A stretch of DNA of 64,000 bases. It comes from Bilabrum cf. latius. Taxonomy: Eukaryota > Bigyra: Bicosoecida > Bigyra > Bicosoecida. Both the position numbers and the translations under genes were made by a program. Where the stretch lies: NCBI GenBank assembly GCA_965178125.1, contig OZ237764.1, forward strand, positions 124,001-188,000. The letters are read 5' to 3'. Below, in pieces: positions 1 to 10,651 of the stretch. The notes under the pieces are model-generated. The model did not search any database. It was not told the DNA's origin and was given only the letters and a program-made list of their open reading frames with translations. Position 1 is the stretch's first letter. The number at the start of each line of letters is the position of its first letter.

Positions 1-310
1 GCGAGGTGTGGAGCGTTCTGACAATCTACAGCAACCGGTGGCATCCAGCGATTATCTGCATCAGAGCAAGTGGTTTCGGGGCACTGGCAAAGCATCATAC
101 CTAGATACGTTTTAGTGGCGTTGTGTCATCCCCACTAAGCTCCGCGCCACCCATCAGCAGTCGAAATGCTGCAGGCTCCAAAGGCAAGGGCAACACGGGG
201 TGCTTCTCTGCTACTTGCTATCGAATTGTCGCAAGCGTCGAGTCACTCGGCACCTCGATGTGGAAAGAGCCTTTCTCCTTGTTGTAGACGTCGATCACCT
301 GCACTCTCAT
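1..310 (-). CDS. Ubiquitin-like domain protein, N-terminal part
   Basis: The start is the ATG at 310. The first exon (310-101) encodes a beta-grasp-like stretch with a Thr-Ile-Arg-Gln-Gln helix start and a Leu-Met-Gly-Gly-Ala turn, as in ubiquitin-like domains that open adaptor proteins such as ubiquilins. TAG codons must be read as Gln to stay open. At 100 there is a GTATGA donor, and a TGCAG acceptor ends at 56, giving a 45-nt intron. Exon 2 (55-1) then continues in frame with a hydrophobic strand (Leu-Leu-Gln-Ile-Val) that would complete the fold, and runs off the window. The gene is divergent from the PH/TPR gene, 170 bp away. Domain identity is inferred from pattern only; the rest of the protein is unseen. 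Confidence 0.55.
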
Positions 311-480
311 GTCATATATTGTGAATATCCACGGCCCAGTGTACACGTTGCGTGCTCTTTCACGCATCATCCTGGTCAAATCGGATCTGTTGCGTGCTCC
401 GCTCTGCATCCCAACTTCGTTCGTCTTGGAGGCAGCTTCCTTCCATAGCTACTTACTTTGCAATTGCATCTAGGATCGAG

Positions 481-3400
481 ATGGAAATGAGCCACAACGA
501 GCTGAGAGAACTCCAAAACGGTGAGCTGCCCGTTGTCTACTCCCAACTCCGACTCATTCGTTTGGATGGCCTAATACAGCGGAACATAAATGGTAGAATA
601 GATTTCTTAGTTAGGCATTGAGGCAACGATTGGCGCCAAGTTGTCGCATAGTTAGTGGTCCGTGGAACTGGGTGTTTCCGTTCGGTTGCAGTACGCTCTT
701 CTTTCGCAGGCTTCGTGGGGTACAAGGTGAACAAGAAAGGAAACTACAGCAAAGTGAGAAAAAATTGTCTAGTATACTAGTCAGAGCTTCGCCTGCCTTG
801 CATTTAATACCTCTAAGCTCCACACAACACGGCGACGCAGAAAGCTGTGTTTTTTACATCTGACGGTTGCAAGCTGGGCTGGAAGCCATCTAAGAACGCA
901 ACAGAGTACAGTGAGTGGACATGCACGAGTCTATTTTGTAGCTATCCGTACTCAGAGGTTCCACCTCGATGGTGTCCCGCTTCCCTACCCGCAGTCCCGC
1001 TGCAAGAGATCGAGCATGTCGCCGGGATCACACACGATGATAGCTGGCAGTCCTTCCTGGGAACGTATGCAGCAACTCTGCGGAAGCAGCTCAGCACGGA
1101 TCGTGCTGTTGATACTCCCGACTCCACGGTGGTGGAGCTAGAGAAACTGGGAGGAGCAAAGGGCGGCTGGGCCTCGTGGGCCGCCAGAGTGTTCCGCCTC
1201 CGCGGCAGGGAGCTCGCCTACCACAAAGGGTCCCTGGACCAGCCCATGGCAGGCACCATAGACGTCCCACTTGGCACAGGGGTGGAGACGCGCGGGGAGG
1301 GCCCCGTCCACATGCTGCTGCGGCCCCCGGCCCAGGCGGAGGGCCCCGTCAGGGAGCTGAGGTCCAGCGACACTGCTGCGGTGGCCAGGCTGAGCGCAGC
1401 GATCCGGACCTCGTGCAGTGTGCCGCTGCACCGATGCCTGCAGCAGGCTGCATCCATTGCGGAGGGCAGGGGCATGGAGCCAGATCGAGGAGGAGGTGCA
1501 CCTGGCTCTGGCTCTGGGTCGTCGCTTGAAGCCCGCGCGACGAGGGCGGGCACTGGCACCGGCATCAGTGCACTTGGTGCTGCCGCCAGCCGCTGCATAG
1601 GCGAAGCGGCCGGGAGCACACCCCGGGAAGCAGACCGGTCGGAGGACTTTGCCAGCCTCATGGGCCGACGGGCGATCACAATCGTCACACGCCGCCGGTC
1701 TCTCCGTCTGGTGGCCAGCAGCCCTGCCAACGCCTCCAGGCTGCTGTTCCTGCTGTCCTCGCACCTCATGCAGAGAGAGCAAGGAGGGGCCACTGGATCC
1801 GCCGGGAGAGGTCCCACTGTGCCTGGCCTGGATGCCGTGCAGCGGGCCTCTGCAGTGCTGGCGCGGCCCCTGGAGAGCGAGCCACCGATCAGGGCCTCGG
1901 CTGCGGGGGTGCTCCTGAGGGCGGGGCGGGCATGGGAGGCGCTGGGGCTGGTGTGCACCCGCGGCACGGAGGGATGCCCCGCCTGCATGGAGGTGCGGGG
2001 GCGGTGCGCGGCGGGGCTGGTGGACGGGCTGGTGGGGGGGGAGAGCAGGGAGGGGGTGGCGGCGGGGGGGCTCGAGGCGGCTGCGGCGTGCTGCAGGATG
2101 ATGCCTCACCGATCGGAGCTGTGGGCCCTGCTTGCGAGGTGCGCCGTGCAGGCGGGGCACGTGGATCTGGGCGAGCGGATTGGGGCGTCGCTCGAGGCCG
2201 AACTGGGGGCGGCAGACGCGACAGGCGCCCTGGCTCTGGGGTGGGCCCTCGGGGCCGCAGAGGACGCAAAGAAGAAGGTCCGCGGGGCAGGGCTGCTCCT
2301 TAGGGCTCACAGGGCCGACCCGCAGTGGGTGGAGGCAGGGGCGATGGCTTGCACGCCGAGTGAGCTCGGGGGCTGCAGCTGTGGCTCAACGGATCTATCG
2401 AGCTTGCAGGCGATGGTGTTGCGGCACGGTGTGCTGGGGTCTTGCGCTGCCAGATGCGCCGCGCTGGCCTCTCTCTCCTAGGGGCGGCCGGAGGAGGCAG
2501 TGGCTTGTCTTCGGCCCCTCGTGGATGGGAGCACTGCCGACAGGGGCGTGCTGGCGCTGTTCTGCTCGTCTCTACTGGCGGTAGGAGGGGCCGAAGAGGC
2601 ACTTGGCATGGCACGAACAGGGCTGCAGACTGGGGCTGCACCTGGAGCAGCTGCAGCAGCAGCAGCAGGGGCAGCAGCACAGCTCGGGCTCGACAAGGCC
2701 AGTGGCCAGAGAGCACTCACTGACCCGGACACTGCCTGGTTGCTGGCAGTGTGCGCTCGGTGCGAGCTGGCGGCGTGGCTGGAAGACGTGGGTGCAAAGC
2801 CTTGGCCCGAGGTGGGGCCCATTGACGGAGCTGAAGACGACCCGGACTACTGCAGTGCGATGCAGCTGGTAGAGCGGGCAGAGGAAGTAGCTCGGTCCAG
2901 CGGCAGTACACACAGTTAGACGGTGGCCGGGCTCGCTCTTGCGGAGTGTCTCATCGTCGGGGGCAGGGAGGCAGAGGAGGCCAGAGGGGCTCTGCCGGCG
3001 GGGGGGCTGGCTGTCAGGTGTGGGTATGCGGGGGACCTAAAGAGGCTGCGGGGGCTGCTAGGGATATCAGCGGAGCAGGAGCAAGCCGATGCAGGGGAGG
3101 AAGGGCATGGGGATGTACGCGAGAAGGACGGAGGGCATGGGGATGTACGCGAGTAGGACGGAGGGCATGGGGATGTACACGAGAAGGACGGAGGGCATGG
3201 GGGTGCACACGAGAATGAGGATAAGGCCGTGGGCGGCCGTACTGTGGAGGGTGCTGTGGATGTGGACGAGGAGAAGGATGAGAAAAAAGCCGATGGAGAC
3301 GCGGAGGAGCGACGGGCTCAGTATTTCGCGAAGATGCGTGCGGCCAAGGAGGAGGAGCGGGCAGCGAAGGCGAAGGCGGAGGCGGATCGGCTGGCGGTGA

Positions 3401-3597
3401 TGAGTGAGGAGGAGCGGGCGCAGTACGAGGAGGAGAAGAAGGTAGGGGAGAGGATGAAGAAGAAGCAGGACAAGATGCTGAACAAGATGGCCGGCACGTA
3501 TGGGAGTGCCCGAGCGGTTGGGCTGCGAGGCAGGGGGCGAGGCAGGGGTAGAGGCAAGGGCAGGGGTAGGGGTAGGGGCAGAGGTCGGGGGCGATGA
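481..3597 (+). CDS. PH-domain and TPR-like protein with RGG-type tail
   Basis: Four exons are proposed: 481-520, 710-753, 841-910 and 995-3597 (918 residues). Donors are GTGAGC, GTGAGA and GTGAGT; acceptors are TCGCAG, GCAG and CCGCAG. The spliced N-terminus gives a pleckstrin-homology-like start with a Lys-Leu-Gly-Trp strand. A second PH-like block follows around residue 110 (Trp-Ala-Ala-Arg-Val-Phe-Arg-Leu). The middle is helical and alanine-rich, resembling degenerate tetratricopeptide repeats. The C-terminus has a charged coiled coil and a Gly-Arg tail suggesting RNA or acidic-partner binding. TAG codons at 2479, 2917 and 3154 lie inside continuous sequence, and the true stop is TGA at 3595. 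A 30-bp tandem repeat (3101-3220) is coding. Function is unknown; a membrane or phosphoinositide-linked scaffold is only an inference. Confidence 0.65.
3101..3220 (+). repeat. 30-bp tandem repeat, four units, coding
   Basis: Four near-identical 30-bp units encode a ten-residue Asp-Gly-Gly-His-Gly-Asp-Val-(Arg/His)-Glu-Lys motif in the PH/TPR protein. In the second unit the Lys codon AAG has become TAG at 3154 without further decay, as expected if TAG is a sense codon. Confidence 0.85.
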
Positions 3598-4129
3598 TTA
3601 TCATGCAACAGTGTGTGGCGCGAGCGACTGGAACTGTTTTTTTCACTCACGCGTCGTTGCTGCATCCAGCAGTGACATAAAGATGAAGACAATGTGGCAC
3701 GCAGGAGAGGTGCACACCTTCCCGCGACTTTCCGTTTTATAGACGTTGCACGATGCGCCGCATCCGTTGAGGCTGCCGGGCCTGTCTAGCGCGCAGTCAG
3801 CCCATGCGTCGCGTGCAGCTGTCTCCAGGGCCCAATAGTGTACAAACCGGAGCCTCGTTGGCCCACTTTGCGTGACTGCATCCCCGGGTCCGGCCATCTG
3901 CGGCGTGGGGCAAACTGGTGCGCGGGTCTGACGGGGCAGTGGGGCCCTGCCTAGCTCCCTGAGTGGTCATACATCTCCAAGGTCGAAGTTGCCATCATTA
4001 AACAAAATCAAAACAAGAGGAGCACGCAGTAAACCAGGCTTGCCCACTGGAAGAACTGCATCGCACTGTAGAGCTCTGGTGGAATGGTTCCGTTGGAAAG
4101 GCATCTGGCAATACACACCGACTGATACG
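3598..4129. other. Intergenic, no gene seen
   Basis: This gap of about 530 bp lies between two plus-strand genes. It should hold the 3' end of the PH/TPR gene and the promoter of the LRR gene. I see no convincing coding region, RNA gene or repeat in it. Confidence 0.5.
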
Positions 4130-5585
4130 ATGCCAAAGAAAAAGAAAGGCAAGAAGAAGAAGGAAGAACCAGATGTGCTTCCTGTGAGGCTTGCAGAGTC
4201 GTTAGTGTTGAACGCGTCCATGCGTGGTCATTGCAGCCCTGTCAGTGTTTGGCGAATGGATTCTGTATTATCGCAGGTTGACTTTAGCAAGGTTCCCCCA
4301 GTTGATGGCTTGGATGGTCGGTTAGGCATCGAGCCTATCGAGCTCAAGCGCAAGGTCGAGTCTGCGAAATCGGAGCTGGTCGTGCATCGTGTGCGATCAG
4401 CGCTGGAGAGCGGGAGCAGAGGCATCGACTTGGCCTCCATGGAATTGAGCGAGCTGCCACCCGTTCTCGATGCATTGGAAGCAGCTACCGAGATTGTTTT
4501 AGCAGGGAACATGCTTGTCAATGGGGTGATCGAGGACCTTGGAAAGTTCGCCGCCATCCAAGTGCTCGATCTCAGCCGGAATCTGATCGCTGGCGAACTG
4601 CCTGCGGCGGTAGGAGAGCTCAAAAAGATGAAAGAGTTGCGATTAGACCGTAAGCAGATTGAATGCGTCGTTTGGCTGCGTTTGTGCCTCCAGTCGTGCG
4701 AGCCCTTAGCCCAGCTACGCCATCCCCCGCCCTTCTCCAACCTCGTTGCTCGCGCGCACCGCAGACAACGTGCTGGTATCTCTGCCCCCGCAATTGGGCG
4801 ATCTGCTTGAGCTGGAGGTGCTCGGCCTCCGCAACAACAGGCTCAAGGAGCTGCCGGCCGCATGCTGCGAGGGCTGGGCCAGGCTCAAGTCCCTGGACCT
4901 CGCTGACAACAAGCTAGAGACTCTGCCCGACCAGATCGGGGACTGCGTGTCCCTGCAGCGGCTGGACCTGGGCCACAACAAGCTGCCCGCCCTCCCCGGG
5001 ACCCTCTCCCGACTGGCCTCCCTCCAGCACCTGGACGCCAGCAGGAACGCGCTCACCGAGGTGCCGCTGGAGCTGGGCAGCTGCTCCAGGCTGAGGGTGC
5101 TGCTGCTCGGCGAGAACGCGATCACCGGGATTCCGGGCGAGGCGTTGCGCGGGCTGGGCCAGCTCCGGTGCCTGCACCTGCAGGGGAACAAGCTGTCCGA
5201 GCTGCCTGCTGAGGTGGGCGAGCTGGGTGAGCTGGAGGACCTGAGCGTGGCGGGGAACAGTCTCAAGACGCTGCCTGACTCGCTGGGCGGGTGCCGGAAC
5301 CTGAAGCGGCTCTACTGCCAGGGCAACGCGAAGATGACGAGCGTGCCCGATTCCATGCGGGAGCTGACCGAGCTGGAGGAGGCCAGCTTCAAGCTATGCA
5401 AGCTCAAGAAGCTGCCCGAGGGTGCGGAGGCTGGGTGGAGTAAGCTGCGTTACATGGACGTGTCGGGCAAGGGCAAGAAGCCCTGCTGCAAGCTGGACGC
5501 GGAGATGGTGGAGACCCTGGAGCACGCCGAGGTGCGGCTCGTGGGCTTCGGTCTGGCCAAGAAGAAGAAGAAAAAGAAGAAATGA
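4130..5585 (+). CDS. Leucine-rich-repeat protein with lysine-rich ends
   Basis: Exons are 4130-4183, 4277-4649 and 4765-5585 (415 residues). The second intron (GTAAGC to CCGCAG, 115 nt) is certain because splicing restores an LRR unit Leu-Arg-Leu-Asp-His-Asn across a frame change. The first (GTGAGG to TCGCAG, 93 nt) keeps frame and is likely, not certain. The protein starts Met-Pro-Lys-Lys-Lys-Lys and ends in a run of lysines. Between lie about ten LRRs of the Leu-x-x-Leu-x-Leu-x-x-Asn-x-Leu-x-x-Leu-Pro type typical of intracellular plant and protist LRR proteins. No kinase, TM or signal peptide is present, so it is a soluble interaction scaffold. It contains no in-frame TAG and ends in TGA. 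Confidence 0.85.
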
Positions 5586-5756
5586 TGGACCAGTGGGAAG
5601 ACAATCGTATGCTACTCCGTGATTTCTGAGCATCTAAGTGCATTCCACGCTCTTCTGACGTACACCTTGGCGCCATGATCGGCCTCCCTGCACCCTGCTG
5701 CCCCTGCCTCGCCGCTTGCCCCGCCCACCCCCTCCGCGCTAAACGCATACCACCGA

Positions 5757-7375
5757 TCACCCCATGACGCTCACTGCCCCATGCCCCTTCCCCCCGACCC
5801 CCTTGCCCCCGCCTTGCTCGATGTCCTACTACGGATCGCTTACCCCGCTCCCCGCCTGCCTAGAGCTCATGGATCGCCCCAGGGTTTCGTCCTCCCTCGA
5901 CTCCCTCAGCCCCTGCACGATGTCACCCAGCCGACTGCCCCTCTTCCGCATGGCAGCGCGAGCCAACGCCATGGACATAGACCCAGCGGGGGAGCTTGAG
6001 GGCCTACTAGTGCCAATGAGACTCGCCGGAGATACTGCCCCTGTCCCAGCCTGCCTGGCACCCCCAGCCCCAGGGGCACTCGTGATGTCCCTGGCCTCTT
6101 TCTAGAGGGGATGGGACACGTGCCTGGAAGTGGCGCCCATGGACTGGGCCTGCAGGCGGGCCCGTCTGTCTCGCATGTATCTAGCACGATTGGAGCCGGC
6201 CATGCGGCGGGCGCGGTCCTGGATCGCCGTCTCAGTGCGCTTCTGTCGGTCCCTCCGCGCTGTGGCCCCATGCTTGCGCTCTGCCGAGGCTTCGTCAGGC
6301 GAGGACATGACCGAGCCTGGAGCCTCCGCGGAGGCATGTTTATTGTCTACACTAGGATCATCATTCCCACTGCCTAGATTTTCAGCCCCCCATCGAATGC
6401 CATGGTCCCCCAGCGCGGCCATGACGAGGCTCCTGGTCCACCACTGCGGCAGCAAGAGAGTGAGCCAGGATGCTGGTAGCGTAGCGAGGCGTGCGAGCAA
6501 AACGCAACATCTATCTGGCCGAAATAGCTGTACGTATAGCAGCGTAGTCCTACTCACTGCGAGAGCCCCTGTGACTCCGTGTAGCGCCCAGCTGAGGCAC
6601 AAGTCTTGAAAGAAACTGGCCTAGAACTCGCGCATGGACCAGCGGTCGCAATACAGCAGCCGCTGCTCGGCGCACTGCAAGATGAGAGTCAGAGCAAGCG
6701 CGTATTCGTAGATGATAATGAATAAAGAGAACATTGTGGATCTGGCACCGACATGCACGCGCATAATGCGGCTCTGCAAGCGGCTGGACTTGGCCTCACG
6801 AATTCGCGTGCCTGGCGGACTAGCACGACCAGACCAGACATGAACCCTAGCTGGAAGAAAATGCAAACCCCCGCCGCACCAACCGCTAGAAGTATCCAGA
6901 GTAACCCGCATCGCAGACCGAGCTTAGACCGTCTAGTCGCTGGCAGTACGACAGCCAGGCCAACCACGACCATCGCGAACACCGAGGCAGTGACGCTGGC
7001 AATGCCGACCAGCCAGAGCAGCGCGCGAACGCTGGATCTTCGTTGGCTGGTATCAACCGTTGGAATTTCGGAGAATGCCATACTTGTTCCTAGGCATGTG
7101 TTAACCAGTGCGACAGTGGTCGTCATTCCTGCTGCCGCGACAGCCAAACGAAGTGAGCGCGGGAGCACGCCGATCGCAGCAAGAATGGTGCCAATCCAGC
7201 CAAGAGTGCAGGAGTATATCAGCCGAATAGGGAAGCACGCAACTGAATTCGATAGGAAAACTCCGGCGTGATAAATTAAGTTTTGGATTCCCGCGCAGCA
7301 GAATGGATCGTCCGCTGCCGCAGCTACATCGAGCAGCCATTCTTGAGCTTCTATATCGCGTTGGCTAGCCTCCAT
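5757..7375 (-). CDS. Multi-pass membrane protein of unknown function
   Basis: The start is ATG at 7375. Exon 1 (7375-6800) encodes an amphipathic N-terminus and about four hydrophobic helices. Exon 2 (6773-5757) begins after a very short GTGAGG to TTGCAG intron of 26 nt, the only GTGAGG-based solution that fixes the frame. It adds further hydrophobic helices (around 6700 and 6500) and then a long polar, Arg- and Ser-rich tail. TAG read as Gln occurs at 6621, 6102 and twice at 5826-5831; the stop is TGA at 5757. Total length is 530 residues. No family is recognised. It is tandem with the nucleotidase gene (115 bp gap) and convergent with the LRR gene. Confidence 0.6.
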
Positions 7376-7490
7376 GGATCATCAATTTAGTGTCTATACG
7401 ATTCCTCCCATCCCAGTATATGATTCCTTCCATCCCAGTGAGTCGATTCAACTGTGACGATGAGCCACCCCGAGCTGCCCCACTCATTGC

Positions 7491-10412
7491 TCACCTGCAG
7501 TGCGCGAACGTAGCCACATCGGAGACAAGCAGATCAGATGCCCCCAGCGCTAGCATGCCAAAGTAGCTCGCCCTATCCTGATCGCCCGTTCCTGTCCCGC
7601 CACTATCTGCCTCTCCCTCTCCCACTGCCGTTGCCACTGCCTCCTCGCCCTCTTCGCGCTCCTCGCCCTCAGCCTCGGCCTCCCACTCTCTTGCATCCCG
7701 AGCGAGCCAGAAACTGCCCCACGGACTTGTCTCTTTTCCAGCCGCGGCCTCACCACCCACATCCCCATCCCTGCGGTCACCTGCCCCATCACCTTCCCCT
7801 GGGCCCATCTCCACCCCTAGCCCCTCGAGACAGCTGGACCCCCCCCCAGGCAGGTCCTACGGTCCAACGGCTCCCGACAGACTGCTCATCTGAAGCGCGG
7901 GTGGGGTCGAGCCCTACCACACGCTGCCGCTGCTGCGGCTACCACCACTGCCTGCATCCCCTGCACGTCCAGACACTGCGGTCCGGGACCCACTCGACGA
8001 CCCACCCTTCCCCTGGCAGGGCTATTCCACCTCCTAGTCTACTGAGTCCTGCCTCACTACATCGCCTGGTACCTCATCAAAGCTGCCCGAGCCCACGGCA
8101 TGCGAGGACGAGGAAGAGGACGCTCTCGGGACGCTCCGCCCCTGCCACAGCGTGAGGCTGTCGGCCCTGATGCCGCCCACAGCCTGCAGCGCGCACTCGG
8201 GTGCATCGCGTTGCAGCGCATCCCACGCCCGCCTGGCCTGGCTCAGACCCGCCCCCTGCAGCTCCTCGCACACCGTCCCCGTGGACCATCCCATGTGTGC
8301 CCTGGCCGCCGCGCTATCCCCGTGCAAGTGGTCGCCCACATACATGCACCTGGCGTGCTGTCGGCGGGCGAATTGAGAGGCAGACACGCTGCCGGGGGTC
8401 TCTGCCCCTGCATCGGCGCCGGGGGGGCTGAGCGATGGACCCGCCACGCCCGGCACAGACTGCAGCGCACTGCGGCGCTTTGACCCCGCGGCCTCATCCG
8501 CCTCCGCCGCAGTGAGCCCATGGTATGCCTCCCCTCCAGCCGAAGCCCCCGCCCCAGTCCCGCCCTCGTCCGCTCCCAGCACGCCCTCCACCACCCCGGA
8601 GTCGTGCGCCCCCCGGTCACCTGCGGACCCAGGTCCAGACCCAGACCTAGACCCAGGAATGGCTCCCTGCTCCTCGATGGGGTCCGTCACGGTGACCTGC
8701 CTGCCAGCCGAGGGAACAACGAGAGGCCTATCCCTAGGCACCTCGCCCCCCGTGCCCTAGATCTTCATCTTCATCTTCATCTTCTCCCCGACGCTGGCGC
8801 TGCCCGCCGCTCGACCCGGTGCCTCCTCACTGGCAAGCACCCGCAGAGTCGATCGGCCCGCCCCTCCAGACACCACACCACTCCCGGCAGCCACCGGCGG
8901 CAGCACCGCCCCGGATACCACGTGCCCAGTCCCGTCCATGCGCACCCCTCGCCCCCTCGCCGCCAGCCTCCCCCGCAGCGTGCCCCTCTCTGATGGAGGC
9001 ACACCGGAGGTGAAGTCGTCCGCGCCATCGTGCCCTGCACCTGCACCTGCACCTGCCCCTGCACCCCACTTGAGGCTGTCCAGCAGCACCTGCACCGCAG
9101 CCGCGCTCCCCTCCAGCAGCACGTCCCTGCTCTCCGCTACAGCGAGAAGCTCGCCGCCGGGCCCTGGCTCCTCCCGGAGCTCGTCGGGCGAACGTTCCTC
9201 CCCTCCCTACTTTTGTTCCCTGCAGAACCGCACCAGCTCCGCCGCTGCCCTAGCCTCTTCCCCCAGCCGGGCCCGCAGCTCCGACTGCCCTCCCAGCCCC
9301 CAGCCCAGCCCTCGTCCAAGCGCGCCGGCACGTGCAGGGGGCAGAGGGGAGTGGACGGTGCGCGGGAGCCGGACGGCCCGCCGCCCCGTGCGCCAGCCGT
9401 CATCGGCCATGACCTTGAAGGGGCGAACCTTCGCGAACCACCCCCCTTTCCCCGTGTCGAAGAGCATCGAGTCGAAGCACTCGCAGTACCTCTCCCCCAG
9501 GCAGAATCGGAGAAGCAGGCGCGCGTACCTAAAGTGCGAGTTGGTCGCAAGCACCACAAAGACGCCGCGCCGCCGCAGGTCCAGCAGCATCTCACGCACG
9601 TGCGGCCGGGCGAACAGGAAGTCCTCGGGTCTGGCCTGCATGCCGGTCATGAAGCGGTGCCGGGGCGCCCCCAGGGCTCCGATGTTGTCAAACACCGCGA
9701 AAAAGGCCCGGAACAGCGGAGGTAGCAACCAATCGTAGCTACGACGTGGTTTCGAATCCCCTGGGCCTGCCTCATCGCTACCTGTGCCGGCAGTCGGATC
9801 GCCCCCACTGGCACTGGCAGCCCCGCCGCCGATGGCCTCCTGGGCGCGCTGCACGGCGTCGTTTCGCTCCTTGCCGCTGGTCTTGTCAAAGCTGGAATCG
9901 GCGCCCTGCGTGTCCGCGGCTGCTTCCGGTGTGAGCTCCCCCGCATCTACTGCCGCCACGAGGTCCTGGATGACTAGCACCGCCGGAGCGTCGAAGTACG
10001 TCACGAATGCCAGGAACGACGGGTGCTTTTCGCGGGAACGGAGAAGGTCAAAGCCATCCCAGGTGCGCGTTTTGCCAAAGTGCTCGACTATCTCACCGGG
10101 GGTCAGCTGCCGTCTTCCCCTTGAAGCCCTGTCCACGCGCCCATGAGCATCCAGCTTCAGCACAAGGCCAGACGCAACATCGAACACTAATCCCTTCTGC
10201 TAAGCCTAGTGATCGTACCCCTTCTTGCTCCGTCGGAATGATTCTGGGAGCGCATCGAATATGCTCTCGTATATCGCTCGCCCCAGTGTTCTCAATCGGT
10301 ATCTTGCGATTGTGTGATCTAAATCCAGCAGCACGCAATCCTGCCGGGCCAGATCCGACCTTGCTGGACTACCAAGCCATAGCACTGCATCAGATAATTC
10401 TGCTGAAGCCAT
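7491..10412 (-). CDS. HAD-superfamily 5'-nucleotidase (NT5/NT5DC type)
   Basis: A single open frame of 973 residues runs from ATG at 10412 to TGA at 7491, with about eight TAGs read as Gln. Motif I is Leu-Leu-Asp-Leu-Asp-His-Thr-Ile near residue 30, motif II is Leu-Ala-Thr-Asn-Ser, and motif IV is Tyr-Val-Gly-Asp-His-Leu-His-Gly-Asp near residue 690. The C-terminal segment (Tyr-Phe-Gly-Met-Leu ... Ala-Ser-Asp-Leu-Leu-Val-Ser-Asp-Val) matches the end of cytosolic purine 5'-nucleotidase/NT5DC proteins. These hydrolyse nucleoside 5'-monophosphates using an aspartyl-phosphate. The protein is almost twice the usual length: low-complexity Ser/Gly/Ala segments and a Lys-Met repeat are inserted between the HAD motifs. 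Substrate cannot be told from sequence. Confidence 0.85.
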
Positions 10413-10651
10413 CCGAGTTAGAAATCAAAGGTGAAAAAGATTAAAATGCCCCAGTGAGCCGCTGTGGCGGTACTACAGTACACTGCACCCAGCTGCACAC
10501 CGACTGGTGGTTGTTGCCCAGGCATATCGCCGGGCTTGAACGCCACCAGTGGCGCGCTTGAGTGCCGTGCAGCAGCGCGTTGCCCTCCTCGAGGCGTGGC
10601 ACAAGCATCCTGCCAAGTCCAGATTCAAGCAGCGGTGAGCCGGCATCGACA

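Noticed and set aside
1138-2310. Long minus-strand ORF opposite the PH/TPR gene
   Set aside because: High GC leaves antisense frames open by chance; the plus strand shows the PH signature and splice-consistent exons.
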